A DNA stretch of 64,000 nucleotides from Massilia sp. 9I (GTDB lineage Bacteria > Pseudomonadota > Gammaproteobacteria > Burkholderiales > Burkholderiaceae_D): assembly GCF_902506415.1 (NCBI RefSeq), contig NZ_LR733275.1, forward strand, positions 3,753,856 through 3,817,855, in the 5' to 3' direction. The position numbers and the translations under genes are program-made. The notes beneath the pieces were generated by a model that saw only the letters and a program-made list of their open reading frames with translations, ran no database searches and was not told where the DNA came from. Positions 44,631 to 54,000 of the stretch are shown here, piece after piece; position 1 is the stretch's first letter, and each line of letters starts with the position of its first letter.

Positions 44631-45872
44631 ATGAACGCAAAGCTTGATTCGGGTGTCACCACGCGGCCTGTCACTCGGCAGACCTTCGACGAAGTCCTCG
44701 TCCCGACCTACGCCCCGGCGGCCATGGTGCCGGTGCGTGCCGCGGGCCTGGACCTGTGGGACCAGGAAGGCAAGCAGTATCTGGACTTCACCTCGGGCAT
44801 CGCGGTCTCCAGCCTGGGTCACTGCAACCCGCAGATCGTGGCGGCCCTGACCGAGCAGGCCAACAAGGTCTGGCACCTCGGTAACGGCTACACCAACGAG
44901 CCGGTGCTGCGCCTGGGCCTGGCCCTGACCGAAGCGACCTTTGCCGACCGCGCCTTCTTCTGTAACTCGGGCGCCGAAGCCAACGAAGCGGCCCTGAAGC
45001 TGGCGCGCAAATACGCGCACACCAAGTTCGGCCCGCACAAGTCGCGCATCGTGTCCTTCCTGTCGTCCTTCCACGGCCGCACCCTGTTCACCGTCTCGGT
45101 GGGCGGCCAGCCGAAGTACACCGAAGGCTTCGAGCCGCTGCCGCAGGAAATCAACCACATCCCGTACAACGACATCGAAGCCGCGCGCGCCGCGATCACC
45201 GACGATGTCGCCGCCGTGATCGTCGAGCCGATCCAGGGCGAAGGCGGCGTGATCCCGGGCGATCGCGACTTCCTGAAGGCCCTGCGCGAACTGTGCGACC
45301 AGACCGGCGCGCTGCTGGTGTTCGACGAAGTGCAGTCGGGCGTGGGCCGCACCGGCGCCTTCTACGCCTACATGGATACCGGCGTCACCCCGGACATCCT
45401 GACCTCGGCCAAGGCCCTGGGCAACGGCTACCCGATCGGCGCCATGCTGACCACCGAGGAAATCGGCATGCACTTCAACGTCGGCTCGCACGGCACCACC
45501 TACGGCGGCAACCCGCTGGCGGCGACCGTCGGCCTGAAAGTGGTCGAGACCATCAACCAGCCAAGCTTCCTGGCGCGCGTGAAGGAAGCGAGCAGCAAGA
45601 TTTTCGCCAACCTGGAGAAGCTCTCCGCCGACTACCCGCAGCTGTTCGGCAAGCCGCGCGGCCAGGGCCTCCTGATCGGCCTGCCGATGGCCGGTGAGTA
45701 CAAGGGCCGTTCCAAGGACTACACCAAGGTCTGCGAAAAGCTCGGCCTGATGCTGCTGATCGCCGGCCCCGACGTGGTGCGCCTGGCGCCGGCGCTGGTG
45801 GTGTCGGACGAGCAGATCGCGCAGGCCGACCGCCTGATGCGCGAAGCCGTCGAGGCGTTCATCGCCGGCTAA
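44631..45872 (+). CDS. astC: Succinylornithine transaminase (acetylornithine-type aminotransferase)
   Basis: A 413-residue class III PLP-dependent aminotransferase. It would move the amino group of N2-succinylornithine to 2-oxoglutarate, giving succinylglutamate semialdehyde and glutamate. NSGAEANEAALKLARKYA binds PLP phosphate, VFDEVQSGVGRTG contains the ring Asp, and the Schiff-base Lys is in TSAKALGNGYPIGAM. It could also act as acetylornithine aminotransferase, but as first gene of an ast operon behind an ArgR site the catabolic role is favoured. Confidence 0.93.
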   Translation: MNAKLDSGVTTRPVTRQTFDEVLVPTYAPAAMVPVRAAGLDLWDQEGKQYLDFTSGIAVSSLGHCNPQIVAALTEQANKVWHLGNGYTNEPVLRLGLALTEATFADRAFFCNSGAEANEAALKLARKYAHTKFGPHKSRIVSFLSSFHGRTLFTVSVGGQPKYTEGFEPLPQEINHIPYNDIEAARAAITDDVAAVIVEPIQGEGGVIPGDRDFLKALRELCDQTGALLVFDEVQSGVGRTGAFYAYMDTGVTPDILTSAKALGNGYPIGAMLTTEEIGMHFNVGSHGTTYGGNPLAATVGLKVVETINQPSFLARVKEASSKIFANLEKLSADYPQLFGKPRGQGLLIGLPMAGEYKGRSKDYTKVCEKLGLMLLIAGPDVVRLAPALVVSDEQIAQADRLMREAVEAFIAG

Positions 45873-45953
45873 ATTTCGCCTGCCTGCGGCCGGCCAGCTC
45901 TTCGGGGTATGGCCGGCCTTGCCGTTTGAGTTGAACCCATTTTGGGAGTTCGC

Positions 45954-46982
45954 ATGTATGTAGTTCGTCCGGTAGAACGCGCGGATATCGGCGCCCTCGA
46001 GGCCATGGCCACGGTGTCGATCCCCGGCGTGCACACCCTGCCGCGCACGCGCGAAGCCATCGTCGCGTCGGTCGAGCGTTCGATCGCCTCGTTCGCCGCC
46101 CACGTCGACATCCCGAGCGAGGAGTCCTACCAGTTCGTGCTGGAAGACCTGCGCACGCGCGAAGTGGTCGGCACCTCGTCGATCCACGCCTCGGCCGGCT
46201 CGAACGGCACCTATTTCGCCTTCCGCAACGACGTGATCCAGCAGGTCTCGCGCGACCTGAACATCAGCCACAGCGTGCATGCGCTGACCCTGTGCTCGGA
46301 ACTGACCGCTTACTCGCACCTGTCGGGCTTCTACATCCGCAACCGCGACAGCGCCGGCCTCGAAGCCGCGCTGCTGTCGCGCGCGCGCCTGCTGTACGCG
46401 GTGACGGCGCCGCAGCGCTTCGGCGACCGCTTCTTCGTGCCGCTGGCCGGCGTCACCGACGGCGAAGGCCAGTCGCCGTTCTGGAATGCGCTGGGCCGCA
46501 AGTTCTTCAAGATGGACTTCCTCGACGCCGAACGCGTGATCGACGGTGCGCGCAACCGCACCCTGATCGTCGAGCTGATGCCGCACTATCCGGTCTACGT
46601 GCCGCTGCTGCCGGGCGACGCCCAGGCCGCGCTGGGCCAGATCCACCCGAGCGGCCAGCTGGCCTTCAACCTGCTCACCGAAGAAGGCTTCGAAGCCGAC
46701 GAGTACATCGACATCTTCGACGGCGGCCCGATCCTGCAGGCCCACAAGAAAGCGCTGCGTTCCTTCTGCGCCTCGCACGTGCGCCAGGTCGAGAATGCCG
46801 GCCGCGCCGCTGGCTCCGAAGAACCGGTGACGTATGCGGTGGCGAGCAGCGAACAGAACTTCCGCGCCGTCATCACATCCTGCCCGCCGGTCGATTCGGC
46901 GCAGGCTATCTGCCTGTCGCGCGACGCCCAGCAGGCGCTCGGCGTGTCCGCCGGCGACAGCGTCACCTGCGTGCGCATCTGA
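45954..46982 (+). CDS. aruF: Arginine/ornithine N-succinyltransferase, alpha subunit
   Basis: A 342-residue subunit of arginine N-succinyltransferase, which uses succinyl-CoA to make N2-succinylarginine, the first step of the AST pathway. MYVVRPVERADIGALEAMA opens the GNAT-like fold; FWNALGRKFFKMDFLDAERV and the LTEEGFEADEYIDIFDGGP region are AstA-family motifs. Pseudomonas has two related subunits, AruF and AruG, as here. GGGAG is six bases before the ATG at 45954. Confidence 0.93.
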   Translation: MYVVRPVERADIGALEAMATVSIPGVHTLPRTREAIVASVERSIASFAAHVDIPSEESYQFVLEDLRTREVVGTSSIHASAGSNGTYFAFRNDVIQQVSRDLNISHSVHALTLCSELTAYSHLSGFYIRNRDSAGLEAALLSRARLLYAVTAPQRFGDRFFVPLAGVTDGEGQSPFWNALGRKFFKMDFLDAERVIDGARNRTLIVELMPHYPVYVPLLPGDAQAALGQIHPSGQLAFNLLTEEGFEADEYIDIFDGGPILQAHKKALRSFCASHVRQVENAGRAAGSEEPVTYAVASSEQNFRAVITSCPPVDSAQAICLSRDAQQALGVSAGDSVTCVRI

Positions 46983-46993
46983 GAGAGGAACCG

Positions 46994-48028
46994 ATGCTCG
47001 TAATCCGTGCAGTGAAAACCGACGACCTGGACGCCCTGATCGAGATGGCGCGCCAGGCCGGCAGCGGCATGACCACGCTGAAACCCGACCGCAAGATGCT
47101 GGGTGACCGCGTCACGACCGCGGTCGCCTCCTTCAACGAGAGCATCCCGCCCGAACAGCGCGACTACATGTTCGTGCTCGAGCACACCCAGGACGGCAGC
47201 ATCGCCGGCGTGTGCGCGATCAAGGGCGCGGTCGGCCTCACCGAGCCTTTCTATAACTACCGCATCGGCACCCTGGTGCACTGCAGCCGCGAACTGAACG
47301 TGTTCACGCGCATGGAGACCCTATACCTGTCGAACGACCTGACCGGTTCGTCCGAACTGTGCTCGCTGTTCCTGCTGCCCCAGTTCCGCGCCGGTTTCAA
47401 CGGCAAGTGGCTCTCCAAGAGCCGCTTCCTGTTCATCGCCCAGTTCCAGCAGCTGTTCACCGAGAAGATCATCGCCGAGATGCGCGGCTTCCAGGACGAG
47501 AACGGCGTCTCGCCCTTCTACGAAGGCCTGGGCCGCCACTTCTTCAAGATGGACTTCGACCACGTCGACGGCCTGACCGCGATCGGCAAGAAGTCCTTCA
47601 TTGCCGAGCTGATGCCGCGCCAGCCGCTGTACGTGGACTACCTGCCGGACTCGGCGCGCGAAGTGATCGGCAAGGTCCATACCTCGACCCAGCCGGCAAA
47701 GAAGCTGCTGGAAAACGAAGGCATGCACTACGAAGGCTACGTCGACATTTTCGATGCCGGCCCGGTGCTGCAGGGCCGCGTGTCCGAGCTGCGCGCGGTG
47801 CGCGACAGTGTGCTGGCAGTGGCAGTGGAGGGCCACGCAGAGGACGAGACCGAACACCTCCTGGTGTCGAACACCAGGCTCACCGATTTCCGCATGATCC
47901 TGACCCGCGGCGTACCGGGCGCCACCCGCATCCAGTTGACGGCCCAGGAGCTGTCGCAGCTGCACGTGCAGGCGGGCGACGAAGTACGCACGCTGCCACT
48001 CAACCCAAGGAAGAACGCGAATGCCTAA
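46994..48028 (+). CDS. aruG: Arginine/ornithine N-succinyltransferase, beta subunit
   Basis: A 344-residue paralogue of the preceding subunit, with matching MLVIRAVKTDDLDALIEMA, FYEGLGRHFFKMDFDHVDG and VDIFDAGPVLQGRV. Together they form the heteromeric enzyme. The ATG at 46994 follows GAGAGAGGAA. Eleven bases separate it from aruF, and its stop overlaps the astD start by eight bases, so the genes are tightly coupled. Confidence 0.93.
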   Translation: MLVIRAVKTDDLDALIEMARQAGSGMTTLKPDRKMLGDRVTTAVASFNESIPPEQRDYMFVLEHTQDGSIAGVCAIKGAVGLTEPFYNYRIGTLVHCSRELNVFTRMETLYLSNDLTGSSELCSLFLLPQFRAGFNGKWLSKSRFLFIAQFQQLFTEKIIAEMRGFQDENGVSPFYEGLGRHFFKMDFDHVDGLTAIGKKSFIAELMPRQPLYVDYLPDSAREVIGKVHTSTQPAKKLLENEGMHYEGYVDIFDAGPVLQGRVSELRAVRDSVLAVAVEGHAEDETEHLLVSNTRLTDFRMILTRGVPGATRIQLTAQELSQLHVQAGDEVRTLPLNPRKNANA

Positions 48029-49502
48029 TCTCTCGAACTACATCGGCGGCGAGTGGCTCGCCGGCAGCGGCCCGGAGCTGGCCACGATCGATCCGTCGAC
48101 CGGCAAGCAGACCTGGACCAGCAATGCCTCCACGGCGGAAGACGTCGCCCGTGCGGCCGGCGCTGCACGCGACGCCTTCGAAGCCTGGGCGCTGACGCCG
48201 CTGGACGAGCGCATCGCCGTCTGCACGCGTTTTCGCGACCTGCTCAAGGAACATAGCGAAGAACTAGCGGGTATCATCGCCGAGGAAGTGGGCAAGCCGC
48301 TGTGGGAAGCGCGCACCGAAGTGACCACCATGGCGAACAAGATCGACATCTCGGTCCAGTCCCATGGCGCCCGTACCGGCGAGACGGCTGCCAAGGTCGC
48401 CGACGGCAATGCCGTGCTGCGCCACCGCCCGCACGGCGTGTTCGCCGTCTACGGCCCTTACAACTTCCCCGGCCACCTGCCGAACGGCCACATCGTGCCG
48501 GCCCTGATCGCCGGGAACACGGTGGTCTTCAAGCCGAGCGAGTACGCACCGCGCACCGCCGTGAAAACCGTGCAGCTGTGGGAACAGGCCGGCCTGCCGA
48601 AGGGCGTGCTGAACCTGGTGAACGGCGGCCGCGATACCGGCGTGGCGCTCGGCCAGCACGCGGACATCGATGGCATCCTGTTCACCGGCAGCAGCCAGAC
48701 CGGCATGGCCCTGCACAAGCAGTTCGGCGGCAAGCCGGGCAAGATGCTGGCGCTGGAAATGGGCGGCAACAATCCGCTGGTGGTGTGGGACATCCCGACT
48801 GACCCGAAGGCTTTGGATGCCGCCGTGCACCATGCCGTGATGTCGGCCTTTATCTCGGCCGGCCAGCGCTGCACCTGCGCGCGCCGCCTGGTCATCCAGG
48901 ATACGCCGCAGGCCCAGGCCTTCCTCGACCGCCTGGTGCAGGTCGCGTCGACCCTGCAGGTAGGCCCCTCGAAAGCCGAGCCGCAGCCTTTCATGGGACC
49001 GGTGGTCTCCGCCGCCGTCGCCGCGCGCCTGGTGCAAGCCCAGGCCGACATGGCAGCAAAGGGCGGCAAGGTGCTGCTGCAGATGAAACAGCCCGATCCG
49101 AACGCTGGCTTCGTCACCGCCGGCATCGTCGACACCACCGATGCCCAGGGCATCCCGGACGAGGAGTGGTTCGGTCCGCTGCTGCAGGTAATCCGCGTGC
49201 AGGACTTCGACGACGCCCTGCGCGTGGCCAACGCCACCGAATACGGCCTGGCCGCGGCGCTGCTCTCGCCTTCCGAAGCATTGTGGAAGCGCTTCTCGCT
49301 GCGCGCGCGCGCCGGCATCGTCAACTGGAACCGCCCGACCACGGGCGCGGCCAGCTCGGCTCCGTTCGGCGGCGTCGGCAAGTCGGGCAACCACCGCCCG
49401 AGCGCCTACTACGCCGCCGATTACTGCGCCTACCCGGTCGCTTCGATCGAGACGGCGGAACTCGAAATGCCGGCCAAGCTGTCGCCGGGACTGACCTTCT
49501 AA
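48021..49502 (+). CDS. astD: Succinylglutamate semialdehyde dehydrogenase
   Basis: A 493-residue NAD-dependent aldehyde dehydrogenase that makes N-succinylglutamate from its semialdehyde, the fourth AST step. [15 protein letters not shown] binds [14 protein letters not shown] holds the general base Glu, and the catalytic Cys is in [11 protein letters not shown]. Length and the ending [17 protein letters not shown] fit AstD. It overlaps aruG by eight bases and is followed by astB. Confidence 0.94.
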   Translation: MPNLSNYIGGEWLAGSGPELATIDPSTGKQTWTSNASTAEDVARAAGAARDAFEAWALTPLDERIAVCTRFRDLLKEHSEELAGIIAEEVGKPLWEARTEVTTMANKIDISVQSHGARTGETAAKVADGNAVLRHRPHGVFAVYGPYNFPGHLPNGHIVPALIAGNTVVFKPSEYAPRTAVKTVQLWEQAGLPKGVLNLVNGGRDTGVALGQHADIDGILFTGSSQTGMALHKQFGGKPGKMLALEMGGNNPLVVWDIPTDPKALDAAVHHAVMSAFISAGQRCTCARRLVIQDTPQAQAFLDRLVQVASTLQVGPSKAEPQPFMGPVVSAAVAARLVQAQADMAAKGGKVLLQMKQPDPNAGFVTAGIVDTTDAQGIPDEEWFGPLLQVIRVQDFDDALRVANATEYGLAAALLSPSEALWKRFSLRARAGIVNWNRPTTGAASSAPFGGVGKSGNHRPSAYYAADYCAYPVASIETAELEMPAKLSPGLTF

Positions 49503-49506
49503 ACAT

Positions 49507-50850
49507 ATGCTGACTGCCCGCGAATTCAACTTCGACGGCCTGGTAGGGCCATCCCACAACTACGCCGGACTCTCCTTCGGCAACGTCGCTTCCTTCAGCA
49601 ACGTGAGGAGCGCCTCGAACCCGCGCCAGGCCGCCCTGCAGGGCCTGGCCAAGATGCGTGAACTGGCCGCGCGCGGCTTTGCCCAGGCTGTGATGCCGCC
49701 GCAGGCGCGTCCCAACTTCCGCCTGCTGCGCCGCATCGGCTTTTCCGGCACCGACGCCGACGTGCTGGCGCGCGCCTTCCGCGAAGCGCCCGTGATCCTG
49801 GCCTGCGCCTATTCGGCGGCGCCGATGTGGACCGCCAATGCGGCCACCGTCAGCCCGTCGAGCGACACGGCGGATGGCCGCGTGCACTTCACCCCGGCGA
49901 ACCTGAACAACAAGCTGCACCGCTCGGAAGAGTACGTGCAGGCCACGCGCACCCTGCGCGCGATCTTCGCCGACTCGAACCGCTTCGTGGTGCACGACGC
50001 GCTGCCGCCGGTGCCGGCCTTCGGCGACGAGGGCGCCGCCAACCACACGCGCTTCGCCGCCGCCCATGGCGCCCCGGGAGTGGAGTTCTTCGTCTACGGC
50101 CGCGCCGAGTTCGACCCGTCTGCGCCCAGCCCGAAGAAATACCCGGCGCGCCAGACCCTGGAAGCCTCCCAGGCGGTGGCGCGCCTGCACGGCCTGGACC
50201 CGGCGCGCACCGTATTCGCTTCGCAGAACCCGGACGTGATCGACCAGGGCGTGTTCCACAACGACGTGATCGCGGTCGGCAACGGCAACGTGCTGTTCTA
50301 CCACGACCAGGCCTTCCTTGACGAAGCCGGCACGCTGGACGCGCTGCGGCGCGCCATGGGCGCCGTCGACACCGACCTGGTGCCGGTGCGCGTGGCAAGC
50401 GCCCAGGTGCCGGTCGGCGACGCTGTCGCCAGCTACCTGTTCAACAGCCAGCTGCTCAGCAAGCCGGACGGCCGCATGGCGCTGGTGGTGCCGCACGAGT
50501 GCCGCGAGAACGAGGCAGTCGCGCGTTACCTGGCCGGGATGGTGGCAAGCGGCGGCCCGATCGACGAACTGGTCGAATTCGACCTGCGCCAGAGCATGCG
50601 CAATGGCGGCGGGCCGGCCTGCCTGCGCCTGCGCGTCGCCCTCACCGAGGACGAAGCGCAAGCGATGCACGGCGGCGTGATCATGACCGAAACCCTGTAC
50701 GCGCAGCTGGTCGCCTGGGTCGAGACGCACTACCGCGACCGGATCGAGCCGAAGGACCTGGCCGACCCGCAGCTGGCGATCGAATGTCTCGCGGCGCTCG
50801 AGGAACTGGAACGGATCCTCGGCCTGCCCGGCCTCTACGACCTGTCGTAG
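49507..50850 (+). CDS. astB: N-succinylarginine dihydrolase
   Basis: A 447-residue enzyme of the guanidino-group (pentein) superfamily that hydrolyses succinylarginine to succinylornithine, ammonia and CO2. [20 protein letters not shown] is the family start, [14 protein letters not shown] carries the Glu and a His region, and [13 protein letters not shown] holds the catalytic Cys. It begins four bases after astD. The following 189-base gap has two hairpins before the glutamate dehydrogenase gene. Confidence 0.95.
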   Translation: MLTAREFNFDGLVGPSHNYAGLSFGNVASFSNVRSASNPRQAALQGLAKMRELAARGFAQAVMPPQARPNFRLLRRIGFSGTDADVLARAFREAPVILACAYSAAPMWTANAATVSPSSDTADGRVHFTPANLNNKLHRSEEYVQATRTLRAIFADSNRFVVHDALPPVPAFGDEGAANHTRFAAAHGAPGVEFFVYGRAEFDPSAPSPKKYPARQTLEASQAVARLHGLDPARTVFASQNPDVIDQGVFHNDVIAVGNGNVLFYHDQAFLDEAGTLDALRRAMGAVDTDLVPVRVASAQVPVGDAVASYLFNSQLLSKPDGRMALVVPHECRENEAVARYLAGMVASGGPIDELVEFDLRQSMRNGGGPACLRLRVALTEDEAQAMHGGVIMTETLYAQLVAWVETHYRDRIEPKDLADPQLAIECLAALEELERILGLPGLYDLS

Positions 50851-50918
50851 CAGTGCTGCACACGCACATGCGCGGCGGGTGACCCGCTGCCTAGGGCATG
50901 TTTTAATAACGGATTGTC

Positions 50919-50970
50919 GCGCCCCGGATGTCCGGGGCGCACGCGGAATTCGGACGGGACACCCCCGTCC
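50919..50970 (+). promoter_or_regulatory. Two hairpins before the glutamate dehydrogenase gene
   Basis: GCGCCCCGGA (50919-50928) pairs perfectly with TCCGGGGCGC (50931-50940); GGACGGG (50952-50958) pairs with CCCGTCC (50964-50970). No T run follows. TGTCGC at 50915-50920 could be a lone ArgR half-site, and TATAAA at 50972-50977 a possible -10. The gap may attenuate or restart transcription between astB and the dehydrogenase gene. Confidence 0.45.
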
Positions 50971-51039
50971 ATATAAAGCCAGGGCGGCGCCAAGCCACAA
51001 GCCACAGCGCCCCAGGCACACAAACTTTGGAGAAGTAAC

Positions 51040-54000
51040 ATGAACGACATGTCTCAAGATTTGCGCAACCAGACGCTTACCCTGGTCAACGCAAACCAGT
51101 CCGCCGCCGGCGCCAATGCGCAGGTGGGCGCGCTCATCAGCGCCTGGCTCGGTTCCCTCGACGATGAAGACCTGGCCGGCACCGCGCCGCAAAGCCTGGC
51201 CCCGGTGCTGTGGGAAGGTTTCTCGCAGCTGGCCCAGCGCAGCGGCCCTGGCTGCCAGATCGCGCAGATGCGCTACGTCGACGCGCGTGGCGGCATGGCG
51301 ACCGCACTGCTGATCCTGAACGACGACATGCCTTACCTGGTCGATTCTTTCGTCATGGCCCTGCGCAAGGAGCGCCAGAGCGCTTCCGGCGTGATGAACG
51401 CCGTGCTGCCGGTGCGCCGTGACGCCAACGGGCTGGTAAGCGCCGTCGGCGAAGCCGGCGCGCCGCTGGAATCGATCGTGCTGATCCTGATGAGCGACGA
51501 ACTCGAATTCTCCGAACTGGATACCCTGACCGCGCGCCTGCGCATGGTCGCCAGCGACGCCGCCACCGTGCACCGCGACGCCGTCAAGATGGCCGACCGC
51601 ATGACCGCGGTGGCCGCAGCGGCCGCCAATGCCGGCACGCCGGAAGGCCAGGAAGTGGCCGCCTTCCTCGAGTGGGCCAAGAACGAAGGCTTCGAGCCCT
51701 TCGGCTACGCCTACTACATGGTGAAGGAAGGCGTGCGCGAACTCGAGCGCGACATCCCGAGCCGCATCGGCGTGCTTGCCGACACCGCGCACCCGGTCTA
51801 CGGCACCTGCCTGGCCAACATCCCGGGCGACTTCGAAACCCTGTCGCGCCGCGCCGACACCCTGTCGATCGTGAAGGCCGACGTCGAGGGCACCCTGCAC
51901 CGCGACCAGCCGCTCGATTTCATCGGCGTGCGCAACACCGACGCCCAGGGCCGCATCCTGGGCGAACACTGCTTCGTCGGCCTGTTCACCCGCGCCGCCA
52001 CCGCGACCCCGCTGGCGCGCCTGCCGTTCGCACGCGGCCGCGTGGCCAAGGTGCTGTCGATCGCCGGCGTGCGCCAGGAAGGCTTCCGCGCCGAGAAGTT
52101 CGTCGAGATCCTCGAGTCGCTGCCGCGCACCGAAGCCCTGGAAGCCGATCCGGACTGGCTGGCCCAGGTGTGCTCCTCGGTCGTGTCGATGTACAAGCAG
52201 CCGCGCCCGAAAGTCTTCGCGCGCCGCGACGTGTATGCGCGCCACCTGAACGTGCTGGTCTACCTGCCGCGCGAGCGCTACAGCGCCGCCGTCGCTTCCA
52301 GCCTGGCCTCGGCCCTGAAGGACAGCTCGGGTGCGCGCGACGTCCGCGTGCAGACCCTGGTGGCCGACGGCCCGCTGGCCCGCGTCTACCTGATCGCGCA
52401 CGCCGCCCGCTATCCGCTCGACCTGGAAACCGACATCCAGCAACCGCTGCTGGCAGTGCTGGACGGCTGGCATGACCGCTACGCCGCCGTCACCAACACC
52501 ATCGAAGACGCCGGCCTGCGCAGCAGCCTGCGCAAACTCGGCACCAACCTGCCGGTCTCGTTTGTCACCAATACCGCCCCGGAAACCGCCTTCCGCGACC
52601 TGCAGGCCGTGCTGAACAACGGCCAGCACGAGCACGTGGCCGTGCGCGTGGAGCCGGGCGACGCCGCCAACGGCATCGACGCCTCGATCCGCCTGTACTC
52701 GGGCGAGAACGTGCCCTCGCTGTCGCGCATCCTGCCGGCCCTGCAGAACGCCGGCGTCGCCGTCGACCGTGAACAGACCTGGACCATCAAGACCGCCGAC
52801 GGCGTGGTCCACAACGTCACCGCGCTGGCCGTGGACGACGAGAGCGGCGCCAAGCTGGTCAAGCCGGGCATCATCCCGGTGGCAGAAGAGCTGTTCACCG
52901 CACTGTTCAACAACGAGGCCGAAGACGGCCGCATGAACGGCCTGACCATCGAAGGCGGCCTGTCGCTGCGCGAAGTGCAGCTGGTGCGCGCCTACATCAG
53001 CTACTGGCGCCAGCTCGGCTCCAAGTTCTCGGTGCGCTACATGGCCGAAACCCTGCGCACCCAGCCGGCCCTGGTGAAGGAATTCGTCACCGCCTTCCTG
53101 CTGCGCTTCGATCCGAAGCTGGGCGACACCGAGCACAGTGCCGGCACCGCCAAGCTGGCCGCGCTCAAGGCCGGCCTGTCGACCGTGAACCACGCCGACA
53201 CCGAAGAAATCATGGCGGCCCTGGTTGACCTGGCCCTGGCGACCGTGCGCACCAACTACTTCCAAAACGACGGTGAGAAGATCATCTTCAAGGTCGACAC
53301 CAGCAATCTGGCGCTCGCGCCGGAACCGCGCCCGTACCGCGAGATCTACGTGTTCTCGCGCCGCTTCGAAGGCGTGCACCTGCGCGGCGGCCCGGTCGCC
53401 CGCGGCGGCCTGCGCTGGTCGGACCGCATGGAAGACTACCGCACCGAAGTGCTGGGCCTGGTGAAGGCGCAGATGGTGAAGAACGCGGTCATCGTGCCGG
53501 CCGGCTCGAAGGGCGGCTTCGTGTGCAAGCAGATGCCGGCCGGCGCTGCGCGTGAAGTCGTGGCGGCGGAAGGCGAAGCCTGCTACCGCGAGTTCATCGC
53601 CAGCCTGCTGGAAGTGACCGACAACCGCGTGCGCGGCGCGATCGTCCCGCCGGACAACACCGTGCGCCACGACCAGGACGACCCGTACCTGGTGGTCGCC
53701 GCCGACAAGGGCACCGCGACCTTCTCGGACATCGCCAACAGCATCGCCGTCAAGCGCGGCTTCTGGCTGGGCGACGCGTTCGCGTCGGGCGGCTCGAACG
53801 GCTACGACCACAAGAAGATGGGCATCACCGCCAAGGGCGCCTTCGAAGCGGTCAAGCGCCACTTCTACGAACTGGGCCACGACATGACCAGCACCCCGGT
53901 GACCATGGTCGGCGTGGGCGACATGTCGGGCGACGTGTTCGGCAACGGCGTGCTGCTGTCGCGCCAGCTCAAGCTGGTGGCGGCATTCGACCATCGCCAC

